A DNA stretch of 64,000 nt from Streptomyces sp. R21 (GCF_041051975.1 NZ_CP163435.1:8586501-8650500); one strand, 5' to 3'. Counted from the stretch's first letter, positions 1 to 9,405 are shown. Numbers and translations: made by a program. Notes: generated from the letters alone by a model not told the origin.

Positions 1-1317
1 CAGCTCGTCGAGCTGGGCGCGGTTCAGCGGGATGCGCTCGTCCGCGGCGAGCTTGTCGAGCAGCTCGTTGCGCTCGGCGCCCTGCTCGCGCATGGCGAGG
101 GCCGAGGCGACGGCGTTCTCCTTGATGGCCTCGTGCGCGACCTCGCGGCCGACGCCCGCGCGCACCGCGCCCATCAGCACCTTGGTCGTCGCGAGGAACG
201 GCAGGTAGCGGTCCAGCTCGCGAGCGACCACGGCCGGGAAGGCGCCGAACTCGTCGAGCACCGTCAGGAAGGTCTCCAGCAGACCGTCCAGGGCGAAGAA
301 CGCGTCGGGGAGCGCCACCCGGCGCACCACCGAACAGGACACGTCACCCTCGTTCCACTGGTCGCCCGCCAGTTCGCCGGTCATCGACGCGTAGCCGCGC
401 AGGATGACCATCAGGCCGTTGACGCGCTCGCAGGAGCGGGTGTTCATCTTGTGCGGCATCGCGGAGGAGCCGACCTGGCCGGGCTTGAAGCCCTCGGTCA
501 CCAGCTCGTGCCCGGCCATCAGCCGGATCGTCTTGGCCAGCGAGGACGGCGCGGCGGCCAGCTGCACCAGCGCGGTCACGACCTCGTAGTCCAGCGAGCG
601 CGGATAGACCTGGCCGACCGAGGTGAACGCCTGCGAGAAGCCCAGGTGCCCGGCGATCCGGTCCTCCAGCTCCGCCAGCTTGGCGGCGTCCCCGCCGAGC
701 AGGTCGAGCATGTCCTGCGCGGTGCCGACCGGGCCCTTGATGCCGCGCAGCGGGTAGCGGCCGAGCAGCTCCTCGACGCGGCCGTACGCGACGAGCAGCT
801 CGTCGGCGGCGGTCGCGAAACGCTTGCCGAGGGTGGTGGCCTGCGCCGCCACGTTGTGCGAACGGCCGGCCATGACCAGCTCGGCGTACTCGCCCGCGAG
901 CTTGCCGAGGCGCGCCAGCACGGCCACCGTGCGGTCGCGCATCAGCTCCAGGGAGAGCCGGACCTGCAGCTGCTCGACGTTCTCGGTGAGGTCCCGGGAC
1001 GTCATGCCCTTGTGGACCTGCTCGTGCCCGGCGAGGTCGTTGAACTCCTCGATCCGTGCCTTCACGTCGTGGCGCGTGACCTTCTCGCGCTCGGCGATCG
1101 AGGCCAGGTCGACCTGGTCGAGCACCCGCTCGTAGTCGGCGAGGGCGGCGTCCGGCACCTCGATCCCCAGGTCCTTCTGGGCACGCAGCACGGCGAGCCA
1201 CAGCTGACGCTCCAGCTTCACCTTCTGCTCGGGGGACCAGAGCACGGCGAGCTCGGTGGAGGCATAGCGTCCGGCGAGGACGTTCGGGATGCGGGGCTTT
1301 GCAGGCGCGGGAGTCAC
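1..1317 (-). CDS. purB: Adenylosuccinate lyase, 5'-part (C-terminus beyond window)
   Basis: Adenylosuccinate lyase catalyses two steps of purine synthesis: removal of fumarate from SAICAR and from adenylosuccinate. The reading frame stays open from a GTG at 1317 to the window edge, giving 439 residues; the family is usually about 470-480, so only the extreme C-terminus is missing. The fumarase/ASL superfamily signature SSAMPHKMN, which carries the flexible catalytic loop, lies at about 437-460, and the N-terminus reads PNVLAGRYAS as in bacterial PurB. The gene is missed by simple ORF finding because it has a GTG start and no stop inside the window. Confidence 0.93.
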   Translation of the reverse strand, partial: MTPAPAKPRIPNVLAGRYASTELAVLWSPEQKVKLERQLWLAVLRAQKDLGIEVPDAALADYERVLDQVDLASIAEREKVTRHDVKARIEEFNDLAGHEQVHKGMTSRDLTENVEQLQVRLSLELMRDRTVAVLARLGKLAGEYAELVMAGRSHNVAAQATTLGKRFATAADELLVAYGRVEELLGRYPLRGIKGPVGTAQDMLDLLGGDAAKLAELEDRIAGHLGFSQAFTSVGQVYPRSLDYEVVTALVQLAAAPSSLAKTIRLMAGHELVTEGFKPGQVGSSAMPHKMNTRSCERVNGLMVILRGYASMTGELAGDQWNEGDVSCSVVRRVALPDAFFALDGLLETFLTVLDEFGAFPAVVARELDRYLPFLATTKVLMGAVRAGVGREVAHEAIKENAVASALAMREQGAERNELLDKLAADERIPLNRAQLDEL

Positions 1318-1412
1318 GTGTACGGATTCTACTGGCGATTCGTGCAGGCCAGCGCCGCGGGGTTCTTCGTCGGAACCTACGAGCCCGGCGCCGGGGCGTC
1401 GTGAGGCCCGCC

Positions 1413-1751
1413 TCAGGAGGCGTCGGCCAGCTCGGCCAGGATGTCGCCGTGGCACAGCTCGGGGGCGCACCAGCAGGCCAGCGTCTTGCCGCGCAGGGCA
1501 GGTACCCGGGCGAGCAGCTCGGGGCGTTCTTGCAGGTACGCCCGGTACTTCTCCATGACCTCGGCGCGGGTGCCGTCGCGCTTCTTGGTCGCGGTGTCGG
1601 GGGCGAAGGGGTTGTAGAGCGGGTGCTGCGGGAGGTCCCAGTGGCCCATGGTCCAGCGGCGGCCGATGTAGACGAGGTCGGTGGGGGCGTGCTCCAACCG
1701 GGGACCGTACTCGCGGATGTGGCCCTTGAGGTTGATCACGGTGGTGGTCAC
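1413..1751 (-). CDS. DUF4326 domain protein
   Basis: A 112-residue soluble protein matching the DUF4326 pattern: an N-terminal beta-strand (TTTVINLKGH), a central WDLPQHPLYNPF segment and a C-terminal LACWCAPELCHGDIL motif with three closely spaced cysteines and a histidine. Such small proteins occur in phages and actinobacteria; the Cys/His cluster suggests metal binding, but no reaction is established. The GTG start at 1751 has a GGGAG ribosome site 5 bases upstream. It stands alone between purB and an SGNH hydrolase, all on the same strand. Confidence 0.8.
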   Translation of the reverse strand: MTTTVINLKGHIREYGPRLEHAPTDLVYIGRRWTMGHWDLPQHPLYNPFAPDTATKKRDGTRAEVMEKYRAYLQERPELLARVPALRGKTLACWCAPELCHGDILAELADAS

Positions 1752-1768
1752 GGGGACTCCCTATCGCA

Positions 1769-2551
1769 TCAGGCCGACGGACCCTCGTACGGCAGCAGAT
1801 CCGGGCGCTTGGCCGGGCGTCCGTCGCCCGAGGAGCGTCCTGTCAGGCGCCGTCCGATCCACGGCAGCAGATGCTGCCTGGCGAAACGGACGTCCGCGGT
1901 CCGGCGTGCGGCCCAGCCCGGTGGCAGGGTGGCGGGCGGCGGCGTACGCCACTCCGTATCCTCCGCCTCGTACCCGAGGGTCTGCCACACGGCCTCGGCG
2001 ACGCGGCGGTGCCCCTCGCCCGTGAGGTGCAGCCGGTCCACGTCCCACAGGCGCGGGTCGGCCAGCGAGGGCGCCCCGTACAGGTCGACGACGAGCGCGC
2101 CGTGCCGCTGCGCGAGGCCGTCCACGTGCTCGAAGAGCTCCTCCATGCGCGGCCGGAAGCGCTCAAGCACCGGTCCGGTGCGGCCGGGGCTGCGCATCAG
2201 GACGAGCTGCTTGCAGGCGGGGGCGAGCTGCTCGACGGCCTCCTCCAGGAGCCCGCGGACGCGGCCCATGTCGCACTTGGGGCGCAGGGTGTCGTTGAGG
2301 CCGCCGACGAGCGTGATCACGTCGGCCTCCATGGCGGCCGCGACGGGCACCTGTTCCTCGACGATCTGCCCGATCAGCTTGCCCCGCACCGCGAGGTTGG
2401 CGTACCGGAAGCCGGGTGTACGGGCGGCCATCCGTGCCGCGAGGAGATCGGCCCAGCCCCGGTAGGAGCCGTCGGGCAGCTGGTCCGACATGCCCTCGGT
2501 GAAGGAGTCGCCGACCGCGACCAGGCTGGTGTGTGTGGCATTCGTCTGCAT
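1769..2551 (-). CDS. SGNH/GDSL-type hydrolase
   Basis: A 260-residue serine esterase/lipase-like enzyme. Block I is VAVGDSFTEG (nucleophile Ser), block III is GGLNDTL, and the catalytic Asp/His block is DRLHLTGEGH, so the triad is complete. There is no signal peptide, so it is probably cytoplasmic; the substrate is not deducible. The ATG at 2551 gives the normal SGNH start just before block I. The frame stays open upstream over the neighbouring genes, but that extension is low-quality antisense reading and is not used. No clear Shine-Dalgarno precedes the ATG. Confidence 0.85.
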   Translation of the reverse strand: MQTNATHTSLVAVGDSFTEGMSDQLPDGSYRGWADLLAARMAARTPGFRYANLAVRGKLIGQIVEEQVPVAAAMEADVITLVGGLNDTLRPKCDMGRVRGLLEEAVEQLAPACKQLVLMRSPGRTGPVLERFRPRMEELFEHVDGLAQRHGALVVDLYGAPSLADPRLWDVDRLHLTGEGHRRVAEAVWQTLGYEAEDTEWRTPPPATLPPGWAARRTADVRFARQHLLPWIGRRLTGRSSGDGRPAKRPDLLPYEGPSA

Positions 2552-2624
2552 GGCGAAAGCGATGGTAACCCGACGGCATACCCGTCGGTCGGTCGGCCTG
2601 CGATCTCCCGATTGCCCGCGGACC

Positions 2625-2659
2625 CGGGTGGCTGCCCGAACCGCTCGGGCAGCCACCCG
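2625..2659 (-). terminator. Hairpin terminator after CNNM/CBS genes
   Basis: A perfect 15-bp inverted repeat (arms 2625-2639 and 2645-2659, 5-base loop) lies five bases beyond the stop of the CNNM/CBS gene at 2665. There is no T-run, as is common in Streptomyces. Confidence 0.75.
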
Positions 2660-2664
2660 CGGCG

Positions 2665-3678
2665 TCAGACCGGCTGCCCGAACAGCTCCCGCAGCACGTC
2701 CTCCATGGTGACCAGGCCCGCGAGGCGCCCGTCGCTGCCGAGCACGGCCGCCAGGTGCGTACGGCTGCGGCGCATCGCGGTGAGCACGTCGTCCAGCGGT
2801 GTGCTCTCCCGTACGCGCGCGATGGGCCGCATGTCCCGGACCTGGAACGGCAGGTCGCGCGGCATGGCGTCCAGCGCGTCCTTGACGTGCAGATAGCCCA
2901 CGATCCGGCGCCCCTCGTCGACCACCGGGAACCGCGAGAAGCCGGACTCGGCCGACAGCCGCTCCAGCTGCTCCGCGGTGACGCCCACGCTCGCGTAGAC
3001 GATGCGTTCCAGCGGGAGGACGACGTCGCGCACGGGCCGGCGGCCGAGCTCCAGCGCGTCGTGCAGCCGCTCCTGGGCGCGGTCGTCGATGAGCCCCGCG
3101 GCACTGGAGGCCTTGACCAGCCGGGCCAGTTCGTCGTCCGAGAAGGTCGCGGTGACCTCGTCCTTCACGTCGACCCGGAGCAGCTTGAGCAGCGCGTTGG
3201 CGAAGGCGTTGATCGTGAAGATCACCGGCCGCAGCGCGCGGGCCAGCGTGACCAGCGGCGGGCCGAGCAGCAGCGCGGTGCGCACCGGCTCGGCGAGCGC
3301 GATGTTCTTCGGGATCATCTCGCCGAGGAGCATGTGCAGATACGTCGCCAGGGCGAGCGCGATGACGAACGAGACCGCGTGGCCCGCGCTCTGCGGTACG
3401 CCGACCGCGTGGAAGACGGGCTCCAGCAGGTGCGCGATCGCGGGCTCGGCCACCACACCGAGGACCAGCGTGCACAGGGTGATGCCCAGTTGGGCGGCGG
3501 CCAGCAGCGCGGAGACGTGCTCCAGGCCCCACAGGACGCTGCGCGCCCGGCGGTCGCCCTCCTCGGCATGCGGCTCGATCTGGCTGCGGCGCACCGAGAT
3601 CAGCGCGAACTCGGCGCCCACGAAGAAGGCGTTCACGACGAGCGTCGCAAAACCGATCAGTAGTTGCACGGTGGTCAT
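2665..3678 (-). CDS. Hemolysin-family CNNM/CBS membrane protein, short form
   Basis: A 337-residue membrane protein of the CNNM (DUF21)/CBS family, related to CorC/HlyC-type proteins linked to divalent-cation transport. The first ~200 residues hold the CNNM membrane domain (opening TTVQLLIGFATLVVNAFFVGAEFALI) and two CBS domains follow (DVVLPLERIVYASV and RFPVVDEGRRIVGYLHV regions). It ends at MEDVLRELFGQPV, right after CBS2, so the C-terminal CorC_HlyC domain of its neighbour is absent. It overlaps the upstream homologue by four bases (ATGA), so the two are translated together and may form a heterodimer. Confidence 0.87.
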   Translation of the reverse strand: MTTVQLLIGFATLVVNAFFVGAEFALISVRRSQIEPHAEEGDRRARSVLWGLEHVSALLAAAQLGITLCTLVLGVVAEPAIAHLLEPVFHAVGVPQSAGHAVSFVIALALATYLHMLLGEMIPKNIALAEPVRTALLLGPPLVTLARALRPVIFTINAFANALLKLLRVDVKDEVTATFSDDELARLVKASSAAGLIDDRAQERLHDALELGRRPVRDVVLPLERIVYASVGVTAEQLERLSAESGFSRFPVVDEGRRIVGYLHVKDALDAMPRDLPFQVRDMRPIARVRESTPLDDVLTAMRRSRTHLAAVLGSDGRLAGLVTMEDVLRELFGQPV

Positions 3679-5003
3679 CGCGCCTCCTCCTCGTCCTCGG
3701 CGAGCGGTGCGTGCAGCAGCACGCGGGCGGCGCGTCGGCCCGACGCGTCCACCACGTCGAGCCGCCAGCCGACGACCTCGACGGTGTCCCCGACGGCGGG
3801 GATCCGGCCGAGCTCGGCGGCGACGAGGCCGGCCAGCGTCTCGTAGGGCCCGTCGGGCGCCCGCAGTCCGACGCGGGCGAGCTGGTCGGTGCGGGCGGCG
3901 CCGTCGGCCGAGTACAGCGCGCGGCCTTCGTCGTCGGCGCCGGCCGGGTCCAGGTCGGAGGTCTCGTGCGGGTCGTGCTCATCGCGTACCTCGCCGACGA
4001 CCTCCTCGACGATGTCCTCCAGGGTGGCGACGCCCGCGGTGCCGCCGTACTCGTCGATGACGACGGCCATGGTCCGTTTGCCGGACAGCCGGTCCAGGAG
4101 CCGGTCGACGGTCAGCGACTCCGGGACGAGGAGGGGTTCGCGCATCAGCTGGGCGACGGGGTGGCGGGCCCGGCGCTCGGCGGGTACGGCCAGCACGTCC
4201 TTGATGTGGGCGACGCCGACGACCGAGTCGAGGTTGCCGCGGTAGACGGGGAAGCGCGACAGGCCGGTCGCCCGGGTCGCGTTCGCCACGTCCTCGCAGG
4301 TGGCCTGGACGTCCAGGGCCATGACCTGGACGCGCGGGGTCATCACGTTCTCCGCGGTCAGGTCGGCGAGGTTGAGGGTGCGCACGAACAGCTCCGCGGT
4401 GTCCGCCTCCAGGGCGCCCAGCTTCGCGGAGTGCCGGGCGAGGGCCACCAGTTCCTGCGGTCCGCGCGCGGAGGCCAGCTCCTCGGCGGGTTCGAGGCCG
4501 AAACGTCGTACGGCGTGGTTCGCGGTGTTGTTGAGGTGGGCGATGAACGGGCGGAACGCCGAGCTGAACCAGCGCTGCGGCGTCGCCACGCGCTTGGCCA
4601 CGGCGAGCGGCGAGGAGATCGCCCAGTTCTTGGGCACCAGCTCGCCGACGACCATGAGGAAGACCGTCGACAGGGCCGTACCGAGAATCAGCGCCACCGA
4701 GGTCGACGCGGAGGAGGGGACGCCGATCGCCTCCAGCGGGCCCGCGATGAGCTTGGCGATGGACGGCTCGGCGAGCATGCCGACCACCAGGTTGGTGACG
4801 GTGATGCCGAGCTGCGCGCCGGAGAGCTGGAACGTCAGATTCCGTACGGCCTTGAGGGCGCCCGAGGCGCCGCGTTCACCGCGCTCGACGGCCCGCTCCA
4901 GGTCACCGCGCTCGACCGTGGTCAGAGAGAACTCGGCCGCGACGAACGCGCCGCAGGCCAGGGAGAGCAGGATCGCCAATCCGAGCAGGAGCACTTCGGT
5001 CAT
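3675..5003 (-). CDS. Hemolysin-family CNNM/CBS/CorC_HlyC membrane protein
   Basis: A 442-residue CNNM/CBS protein and first gene of the pair. It has an N-terminal DUF21 membrane domain (LLLGLAILLSLACGAFVAAEFSL), two CBS domains (TPRVQVMALD ... RFPVYRGNLDSVVGVAH and the EPLLVPESLTVDRLLD region), the conserved DEYGGTAGVATLEDI(V/I)EE segment, and a complete CorC_HlyC domain to the end. Homologues are connected to Mg/Co export or membrane integrity, but the transported ion cannot be told from sequence. The ATG at 5003 follows a GGAGG site. Confidence 0.9.
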   Translation of the reverse strand: MTEVLLLGLAILLSLACGAFVAAEFSLTTVERGDLERAVERGERGASGALKAVRNLTFQLSGAQLGITVTNLVVGMLAEPSIAKLIAGPLEAIGVPSSASTSVALILGTALSTVFLMVVGELVPKNWAISSPLAVAKRVATPQRWFSSAFRPFIAHLNNTANHAVRRFGLEPAEELASARGPQELVALARHSAKLGALEADTAELFVRTLNLADLTAENVMTPRVQVMALDVQATCEDVANATRATGLSRFPVYRGNLDSVVGVAHIKDVLAVPAERRARHPVAQLMREPLLVPESLTVDRLLDRLSGKRTMAVVIDEYGGTAGVATLEDIVEEVVGEVRDEHDPHETSDLDPAGADDEGRALYSADGAARTDQLARVGLRAPDGPYETLAGLVAAELGRIPAVGDTVEVVGWRLDVVDASGRRAARVLLHAPLAEDEEEAR

Positions 5004-5005
5004 CG

Positions 5006-5018
5006 GGAGGTCACCTCC
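5006..5018 (-). promoter_or_regulatory. Short inverted repeat over the ribosome site of the CNNM operon
   Basis: The sequence GGAGG-TGA-CCTCC on the minus strand forms a 5-bp stem with a 3-base loop directly in front of the ATG at 5003. It places the GGAGG Shine-Dalgarno in a possible hairpin, which could damp translation. The element is short and may be chance. Confidence 0.3.
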
Positions 5019-5199
5019 GTCCCATGATCGGCCAGGGACGGGGGGACCGCGCGATGTCGGGTACTGGGAGGCTCGCCCATGGGCGGACGCTCACACCTTT
5101 CGATCAGAGGGACGACTGATCCCCCATAGTAAAGGATCGGCAAAGTCGCCTAGGCGGTGAGAGCACTCTCCCGGAAGCGAACCCAGCGAACCCTCGGAC

Positions 5200-5634
5200 T
5201 CAGTCTCCGAGCTCCCCGAGCGGCTTCACCCACCGCCGCCACTTCTCCTCGGGCTCGTACCCCGCCGCCCGCCACGCAAGGTGCGCACTCTCGTTGCGCA
5301 CCAGCACCATGGCGTCGCCGCGCCGCCCGCCGAGCCGTACGAACCGCTCCTCGGCGGCGGTGAGCAGCGCCGAACCGATGCCCTGGCGCCGCCTTCCGGG
5401 ATGCACCGCGAGCCGGTACAGATGGCAGCGCCAGCCGTCGAAGCCCGCGATCACCGTGCCCACCAGCTCGCCGTCCTTCTCGGCCAGGATCAGCGACTCG
5501 GGATCGCGCGCGACCAGCCGCTCCACTCCGGCACGGTCGTCGCTGATGCTTGTGCCCTCGGCGGCCTCCTTCCAGAAGGCCAGCACGGCGTCGAGGTCAT
5601 CGGGTGTCGCGGCCCGTATCCGCAGTTCACTCAT
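5200..5634 (-). CDS. GNAT family N-acetyltransferase
   Basis: A 144-residue single-domain GNAT enzyme, transferring acetyl from acetyl-CoA to an unknown amine. The acetyl-CoA pyrophosphate-binding motif is RRRQGIGSALLTAAE, preceded by the beta-4 strand LYRLAVHP. The start MSELRIRAATPDDLDAVLAFW is a normal GNAT N-terminus. It is a single-gene unit on the minus strand between the CNNM pair and the ABC exporter. The acceptor cannot be predicted; RimI-like and small-molecule acetylases look alike at this length. Confidence 0.85.
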   Translation of the reverse strand: MSELRIRAATPDDLDAVLAFWKEAAEGTSISDDRAGVERLVARDPESLILAEKDGELVGTVIAGFDGWRCHLYRLAVHPGRRRQGIGSALLTAAEERFVRLGGRRGDAMVLVRNESAHLAWRAAGYEPEEKWRRWVKPLGELGD

Positions 5635-5722
5635 GCGCCGATCCCATCACGCGGGGCCGCTCGCGCCGATCAATTCCACGATGCGGACGGCCGACCGCTC
5701 CCTTTCCGCGCAGGATCTCGAC

Positions 5723-5762
5723 GACCGCCCTGAACGCCTCTGCGCAAGGCTTCAGGACGGTC
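5723..5762 (-). terminator. Imperfect hairpin terminator after ABC exporter
   Basis: An interrupted inverted repeat (gaccg/cggtc, cctgaa/ttcagg, gcct/aggc around a 7-base loop) begins 15 bases past the permease stop at 5778, the expected place for a terminator of the two-gene exporter unit. Confidence 0.6.
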
Positions 5763-5777
5763 ACACCGGCGAGTTGG

Positions 5778-8345
5778 TCACTCGTGGGCGATCGCCGCGA
5801 GCACGTTCATCCGGGACGCGCGCAGCGCCGGCAGCAGCGCGGCCACGATGCCCACGACGGCGGAGCCGACCACGACCGCGACGATGGTGCTCCACGGGAA
5901 GGCCAGCGCCGTCATGCCCTGCAGCGCGAGCACCTGCTGTACGCAGACGCCCCACACCAGCCCCAGCGCGAGCCCGAGGACCGCGCCGAACACGGCGATC
6001 ACCACCGACTCGAGCCGGATCATCCGGCGCAGCTGCCGCCGGGCGAGCCCGATGGCGCGCAGCAGTCCGATCTCCCGGGTGCGTTCCACGACCGACAGGG
6101 CCAGGGTGTTGACCACGCCGAGCACCGCGATGACGATCGCGAGGCCGAGCAGCGCGTACACGAGGTAGAGCAGTACGGCGATCTGGTCGTGGACCAGCTT
6201 CTTGTAGTCGGCGATGTTGCGCACCTGCACCTGGGGATAGGGGTCGAGCGTCTTCTCCAGGCGCTTGCGCAACTGGTCCTCGTCGGCGCCCGGTTTGGCG
6301 TTCACGTACAGCGCCAGGTCCTGTGCGCCGGGCACGTACTTCTCGATGGTCCCGAACCCGAAGAACAGTCCGCCCTGCATCCCGAACCCGCCTGAGCCCT
6401 CCTGGTCGGTGAGCGCGCCGACCTTCAGCTCGCCCTTGCGCCCGGCCGGGAACTCGACGGGGATCGTGCTGCCGATCTTCACGTGGTGGTCCTTCGCGAA
6501 GTCCACGTCCATGCCGATGGAGCCGTCCGCGAGCGCCGCCGCGCTGTCCCCCTGGGTGTACGTGACGTGGGCGACGTCGTCGAGCCGTGACTCGTAGGCC
6601 GCGGCGGCCGTCTTGACGCGCTTGCCGTCCGGCAGGTGGACGGCGACCGGCGTGAACCGCTGCCGTACGACGAGTCCGGCGCCCTCCGTGGCGCGCACCT
6701 TGTCGGCGATCTCCTCGGTGAACGGGATGAAGTTGCTGTTCTGCACCACGAAGTCGGCGCCCAGCGTCTTGTCGATCTGCTGGTCGAAGGACTTGCTCAT
6801 GGAGGCGCTCGCCACGGACATCCCGCCGACCAGCGCGAGGCCCACCATCAGGGCGGCGGCGGTGGCGCCGGTGCGCCGTGGATTGCGCAGCGCGTTGCGC
6901 TGGCTCATCCGGCCGACCGGGCCGAACAGGGCGGGGAAACCGGCGCCGAGGACCCGGATCACCGGGCGGACCAGCAGCGGCCCCGCGATCACGGTCGCGA
7001 TGAGCGTGAGGACCACGCCGAGCCCGAGCAGGGAGGCCGCCGAGGCGGTCTTCGTCGCCGCGGCACACCCCGCGAGTGCGGCGGCACCGGCCACCCCGAC
7101 GATCGCGCCCGCCACCGCCCGCACCCGCAGCGGCTTGCCCACCCCGGCGATCTCCGCGTCCGCGAGGGCTGCCATCGGGGAGACGCCCGCCGCGCGCCGG
7201 GCCGGGAGATACGCGGCCACGAACGTGACGCCGACACCGACGACGTACGCCGACACGGGTGTCGCCCAGCCGATCACCATCTCGGTGGACTTGAGGTTCA
7301 TGCCGAACAGACCCATGAGTTCGATCAGTCCGGCCGCCAGGCCGATTCCCGCGGCGAGTCCGAGCGTCGAGCCGACCACGCCGAGCAGTGCCGCCTCGGC
7401 CAGCACGGACCGGCGTACCTGCCGCCGGTCGGCGCCCAGTGCGCGCAACAGGCCCAGTTCGCGGGTGCGTTGGGCGATGAGCATCGAGAACGTGTTGACG
7501 ATGAGGAAGACGCCGACGAGGACGGCGATCCCGGCGAATCCGAGCATCACGTACTTGATGACGTCGAGGAATCCGCCGATGTCGGAGGCGTCCGACTTGG
7601 CCTGCTCGTCGGCGGTCTTCAAGTCGTAGGTGTTCGGGCCCAGTTCGGCGGCGACGCGCTGTTTGAGCACCTCGTCGCTGACGCCCTTCTGGGCGTCCAG
7701 CGAGATGCTGGTGGCCGCGTTGGCGCTGCCCAGCAGCCTCGTCTGGGCGGTCGGGGTGTCGAGGAAGACGAGCGCCGCGCCCGGGTTCGTGGTGGTGAAC
7801 GTGGCGATGCCCACGATCTTCACCTTGAACGGGTCGCGCCGCGGCTGCACCGTCAGGGTGTCGCCGATGCGCACGTGCTTCTTCTTCGCGGTGTCCGCGT
7901 CGAGAAGGGCCTCACCGGATCCGTGCGGGGCGTGGCCGGAGGTCAGCTTCACCGGACTGCGGTCGGTGACCTCCCAGTTGGTGACGATGGTGGGGGCGCC
8001 CGTGGTCGGTCCGACCGCGTCGTTCTTGCTGTCGACGACCGTGATGTTCTGGACGCTCGCGTCCAGATGGGTCGCGGCGACGCCGTCGACCTTCTTCAGC
8101 CGCTCAGCGAGGGAGGCGGGCACGGTGGCGGTGGCCCCGGAGGAGATCTGCGAGTCGAGATCGTCCTTCGGGTTCACGACCACATCGGCCGACGTGGAGG
8201 CGAAGAGCCGGTCGAAGGTACTGGTGACCGTGTCCGAGAAGATCAGGCTGCCCGCGACGAACGCCACGGACAGGACGACGGCCAGCGCCGACAGGAGCAG
8301 CCGCCCCTTGTGCGCCAGAAAGCTCCGCAGGGTCGCCTTGAGCAC
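5778..8345 (-). CDS. ABC transporter permease, MacB/FtsX type
   Basis: An 855-residue membrane component of a MacB/LolCE-like exporter. It has an N-terminal anchor (LLLSALAVVLSVAFVAGSLIFSD), a large periplasm-side MacB_PCD-like domain, then two FtsX domains: one near residues 285-400 (MLIAQRTRELGLLRALGADRRQV) and one at the C-terminus (LSVVERTREIGLLRAIGLARRQL ... LPALRASRMNVLAAI). The duplicated layout is typical of actinobacterial single-chain FtsX permeases. The GTG at 8345 (VLKATLRSFLAHKG) is four bases after the ATPase stop; the longer open frame upstream reads through the ATPase gene and is not used. Substrate unknown; lipids, lipoproteins or peptides are usual for the family. Confidence 0.92.
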   Translation of the reverse strand: MLKATLRSFLAHKGRLLLSALAVVLSVAFVAGSLIFSDTVTSTFDRLFASTSADVVVNPKDDLDSQISSGATATVPASLAERLKKVDGVAATHLDASVQNITVVDSKNDAVGPTTGAPTIVTNWEVTDRSPVKLTSGHAPHGSGEALLDADTAKKKHVRIGDTLTVQPRRDPFKVKIVGIATFTTTNPGAALVFLDTPTAQTRLLGSANAATSISLDAQKGVSDEVLKQRVAAELGPNTYDLKTADEQAKSDASDIGGFLDVIKYVMLGFAGIAVLVGVFLIVNTFSMLIAQRTRELGLLRALGADRRQVRRSVLAEAALLGVVGSTLGLAAGIGLAAGLIELMGLFGMNLKSTEMVIGWATPVSAYVVGVGVTFVAAYLPARRAAGVSPMAALADAEIAGVGKPLRVRAVAGAIVGVAGAAALAGCAAATKTASAASLLGLGVVLTLIATVIAGPLLVRPVIRVLGAGFPALFGPVGRMSQRNALRNPRRTGATAAALMVGLALVGGMSVASASMSKSFDQQIDKTLGADFVVQNSNFIPFTEEIADKVRATEGAGLVVRQRFTPVAVHLPDGKRVKTAAAAYESRLDDVAHVTYTQGDSAAALADGSIGMDVDFAKDHHVKIGSTIPVEFPAGRKGELKVGALTDQEGSGGFGMQGGLFFGFGTIEKYVPGAQDLALYVNAKPGADEDQLRKRLEKTLDPYPQVQVRNIADYKKLVHDQIAVLLYLVYALLGLAIVIAVLGVVNTLALSVVERTREIGLLRAIGLARRQLRRMIRLESVVIAVFGAVLGLALGLVWGVCVQQVLALQGMTALAFPWSTIVAVVVGSAVVGIVAALLPALRASRMNVLAAIAHE

Positions 8346-8349
8346 GTCT

Positions 8350-9234
8350 TCAGTCCTTGTCCGTGGACTCGGTGGTGGGCTTGTCGGTGGACTTGCCGAG
8401 GGATACGTCGTCGGAGGCGCCGTCGCCGACCGCGTGGGCATCCGCGTCGTCGAAGGTGGCCCGGATCGTGTCGAACCGCTTCATGCGCTCGAGCACCGCC
8501 TCCGCCGTGGGGTGCGCCATCTCGTCCACGATCCGCCCGTCCCCGAGGAAGAGCACCAGGTCGGCGTGGGCGGCGGCGCCCGGGTCATGGGTGACCATGA
8601 CGACGGTCTGGCCGAGTTCGTCGACCGCGTCGCGCAGGATGCCGAGCACCTCCAGGCCCGCGCGCGAGTCGAGGTTGCCCGTCGGCTCGTCCGCGAAGAT
8701 CAGCTCGGGCCGGGAGGCGAGCGCCCGTGCGCAGGCCACCCGCTGCTGCTGGCCGCCGGACAGTTCTGCGGGCCGGTGCTTGAGGCGGTCGCGCAGCCCC
8801 AGCGTGTCGATGACCTGGTCCAGCCACTTCTCGTCGGGCTTCTTGCCGGCGATGTCCATGGGCAGCGTGATGTTCTCGGCCGCGTTCAGCGTCGGGATCA
8901 GGTTGAACGACTGGAACATGAAGCCGATCCGGTCCCGCCGCAGCCGGGTCAGCTCGCGGTCCTTGAGCCCGGTGATCTCGGTGTCGCCGAGCCACACCTG
9001 TCCCGCCGAGACCGAGTCGAGTCCCGCCAGGCAGTGCATGAGGGTGGACTTCCCGGAGCCCGAGGGGCCCATGACGGCGGTGAAGCGGCCGCGCGCGATG
9101 TCCACGTCGACGGAGTCGAGCGCGAGCACCGCCGTCTCGCCCGTGCCGTACGCCTTTGTCAGGCCGCGGGCGCGGGCGGCGGTGCCGTCGGCCCCCGGCC
9201 GGCTTGCAGAGTGCTCCGCAGCAGCTGTGGACAA
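8350..9234 (-). CDS. ABC transporter ATP-binding protein, MacB/LolD type
   Basis: A 294-residue ATPase that powers the following permease. Walker A is GPSGSGKST, the signature is LSGGQQQRV, Walker B with the LolD-type ending is LIFADEPTGNLDS, and the H-loop is VTHD. A TTG start at 9234 is chosen because a GAGGAGG ribosome site lies 7 bases upstream; no better ATG exists. After the ATPase core there is a ~35-residue acidic, Thr/Ser/Asp-rich tail. It is separated from the permease by four bases and is certainly co-transcribed with it. Confidence 0.92.
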   Translation of the reverse strand: MSTAAAEHSASRPGADGTAARARGLTKAYGTGETAVLALDSVDVDIARGRFTAVMGPSGSGKSTLMHCLAGLDSVSAGQVWLGDTEITGLKDRELTRLRRDRIGFMFQSFNLIPTLNAAENITLPMDIAGKKPDEKWLDQVIDTLGLRDRLKHRPAELSGGQQQRVACARALASRPELIFADEPTGNLDSRAGLEVLGILRDAVDELGQTVVMVTHDPGAAAHADLVLFLGDGRIVDEMAHPTAEAVLERMKRFDTIRATFDDADAHAVGDGASDDVSLGKSTDKPTTESTDKD

Positions 9235-9405
9235 GGCCGCCTCCTCAGTGATCGACGTCCCGACTTCCTTGTCCCGGCCGAGCGTAGTGTGATCCCGGGC
9301 ACAGCCGGTATCCCCTTGAAGTGCCGGGCCTGCTCCACCCCAGGGTGGGCCGCTGATGCCGGTGTAAGGGACACCTAGAGGCGGAGCCCGGTCCCTCTTG
9401 CCCGT

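Noticed and set aside
1769..3982. A 737-residue minus-strand ORF
   Set aside because: Only the last 260 residues are the SGNH hydrolase; the rest is another frame of the CNNM genes.
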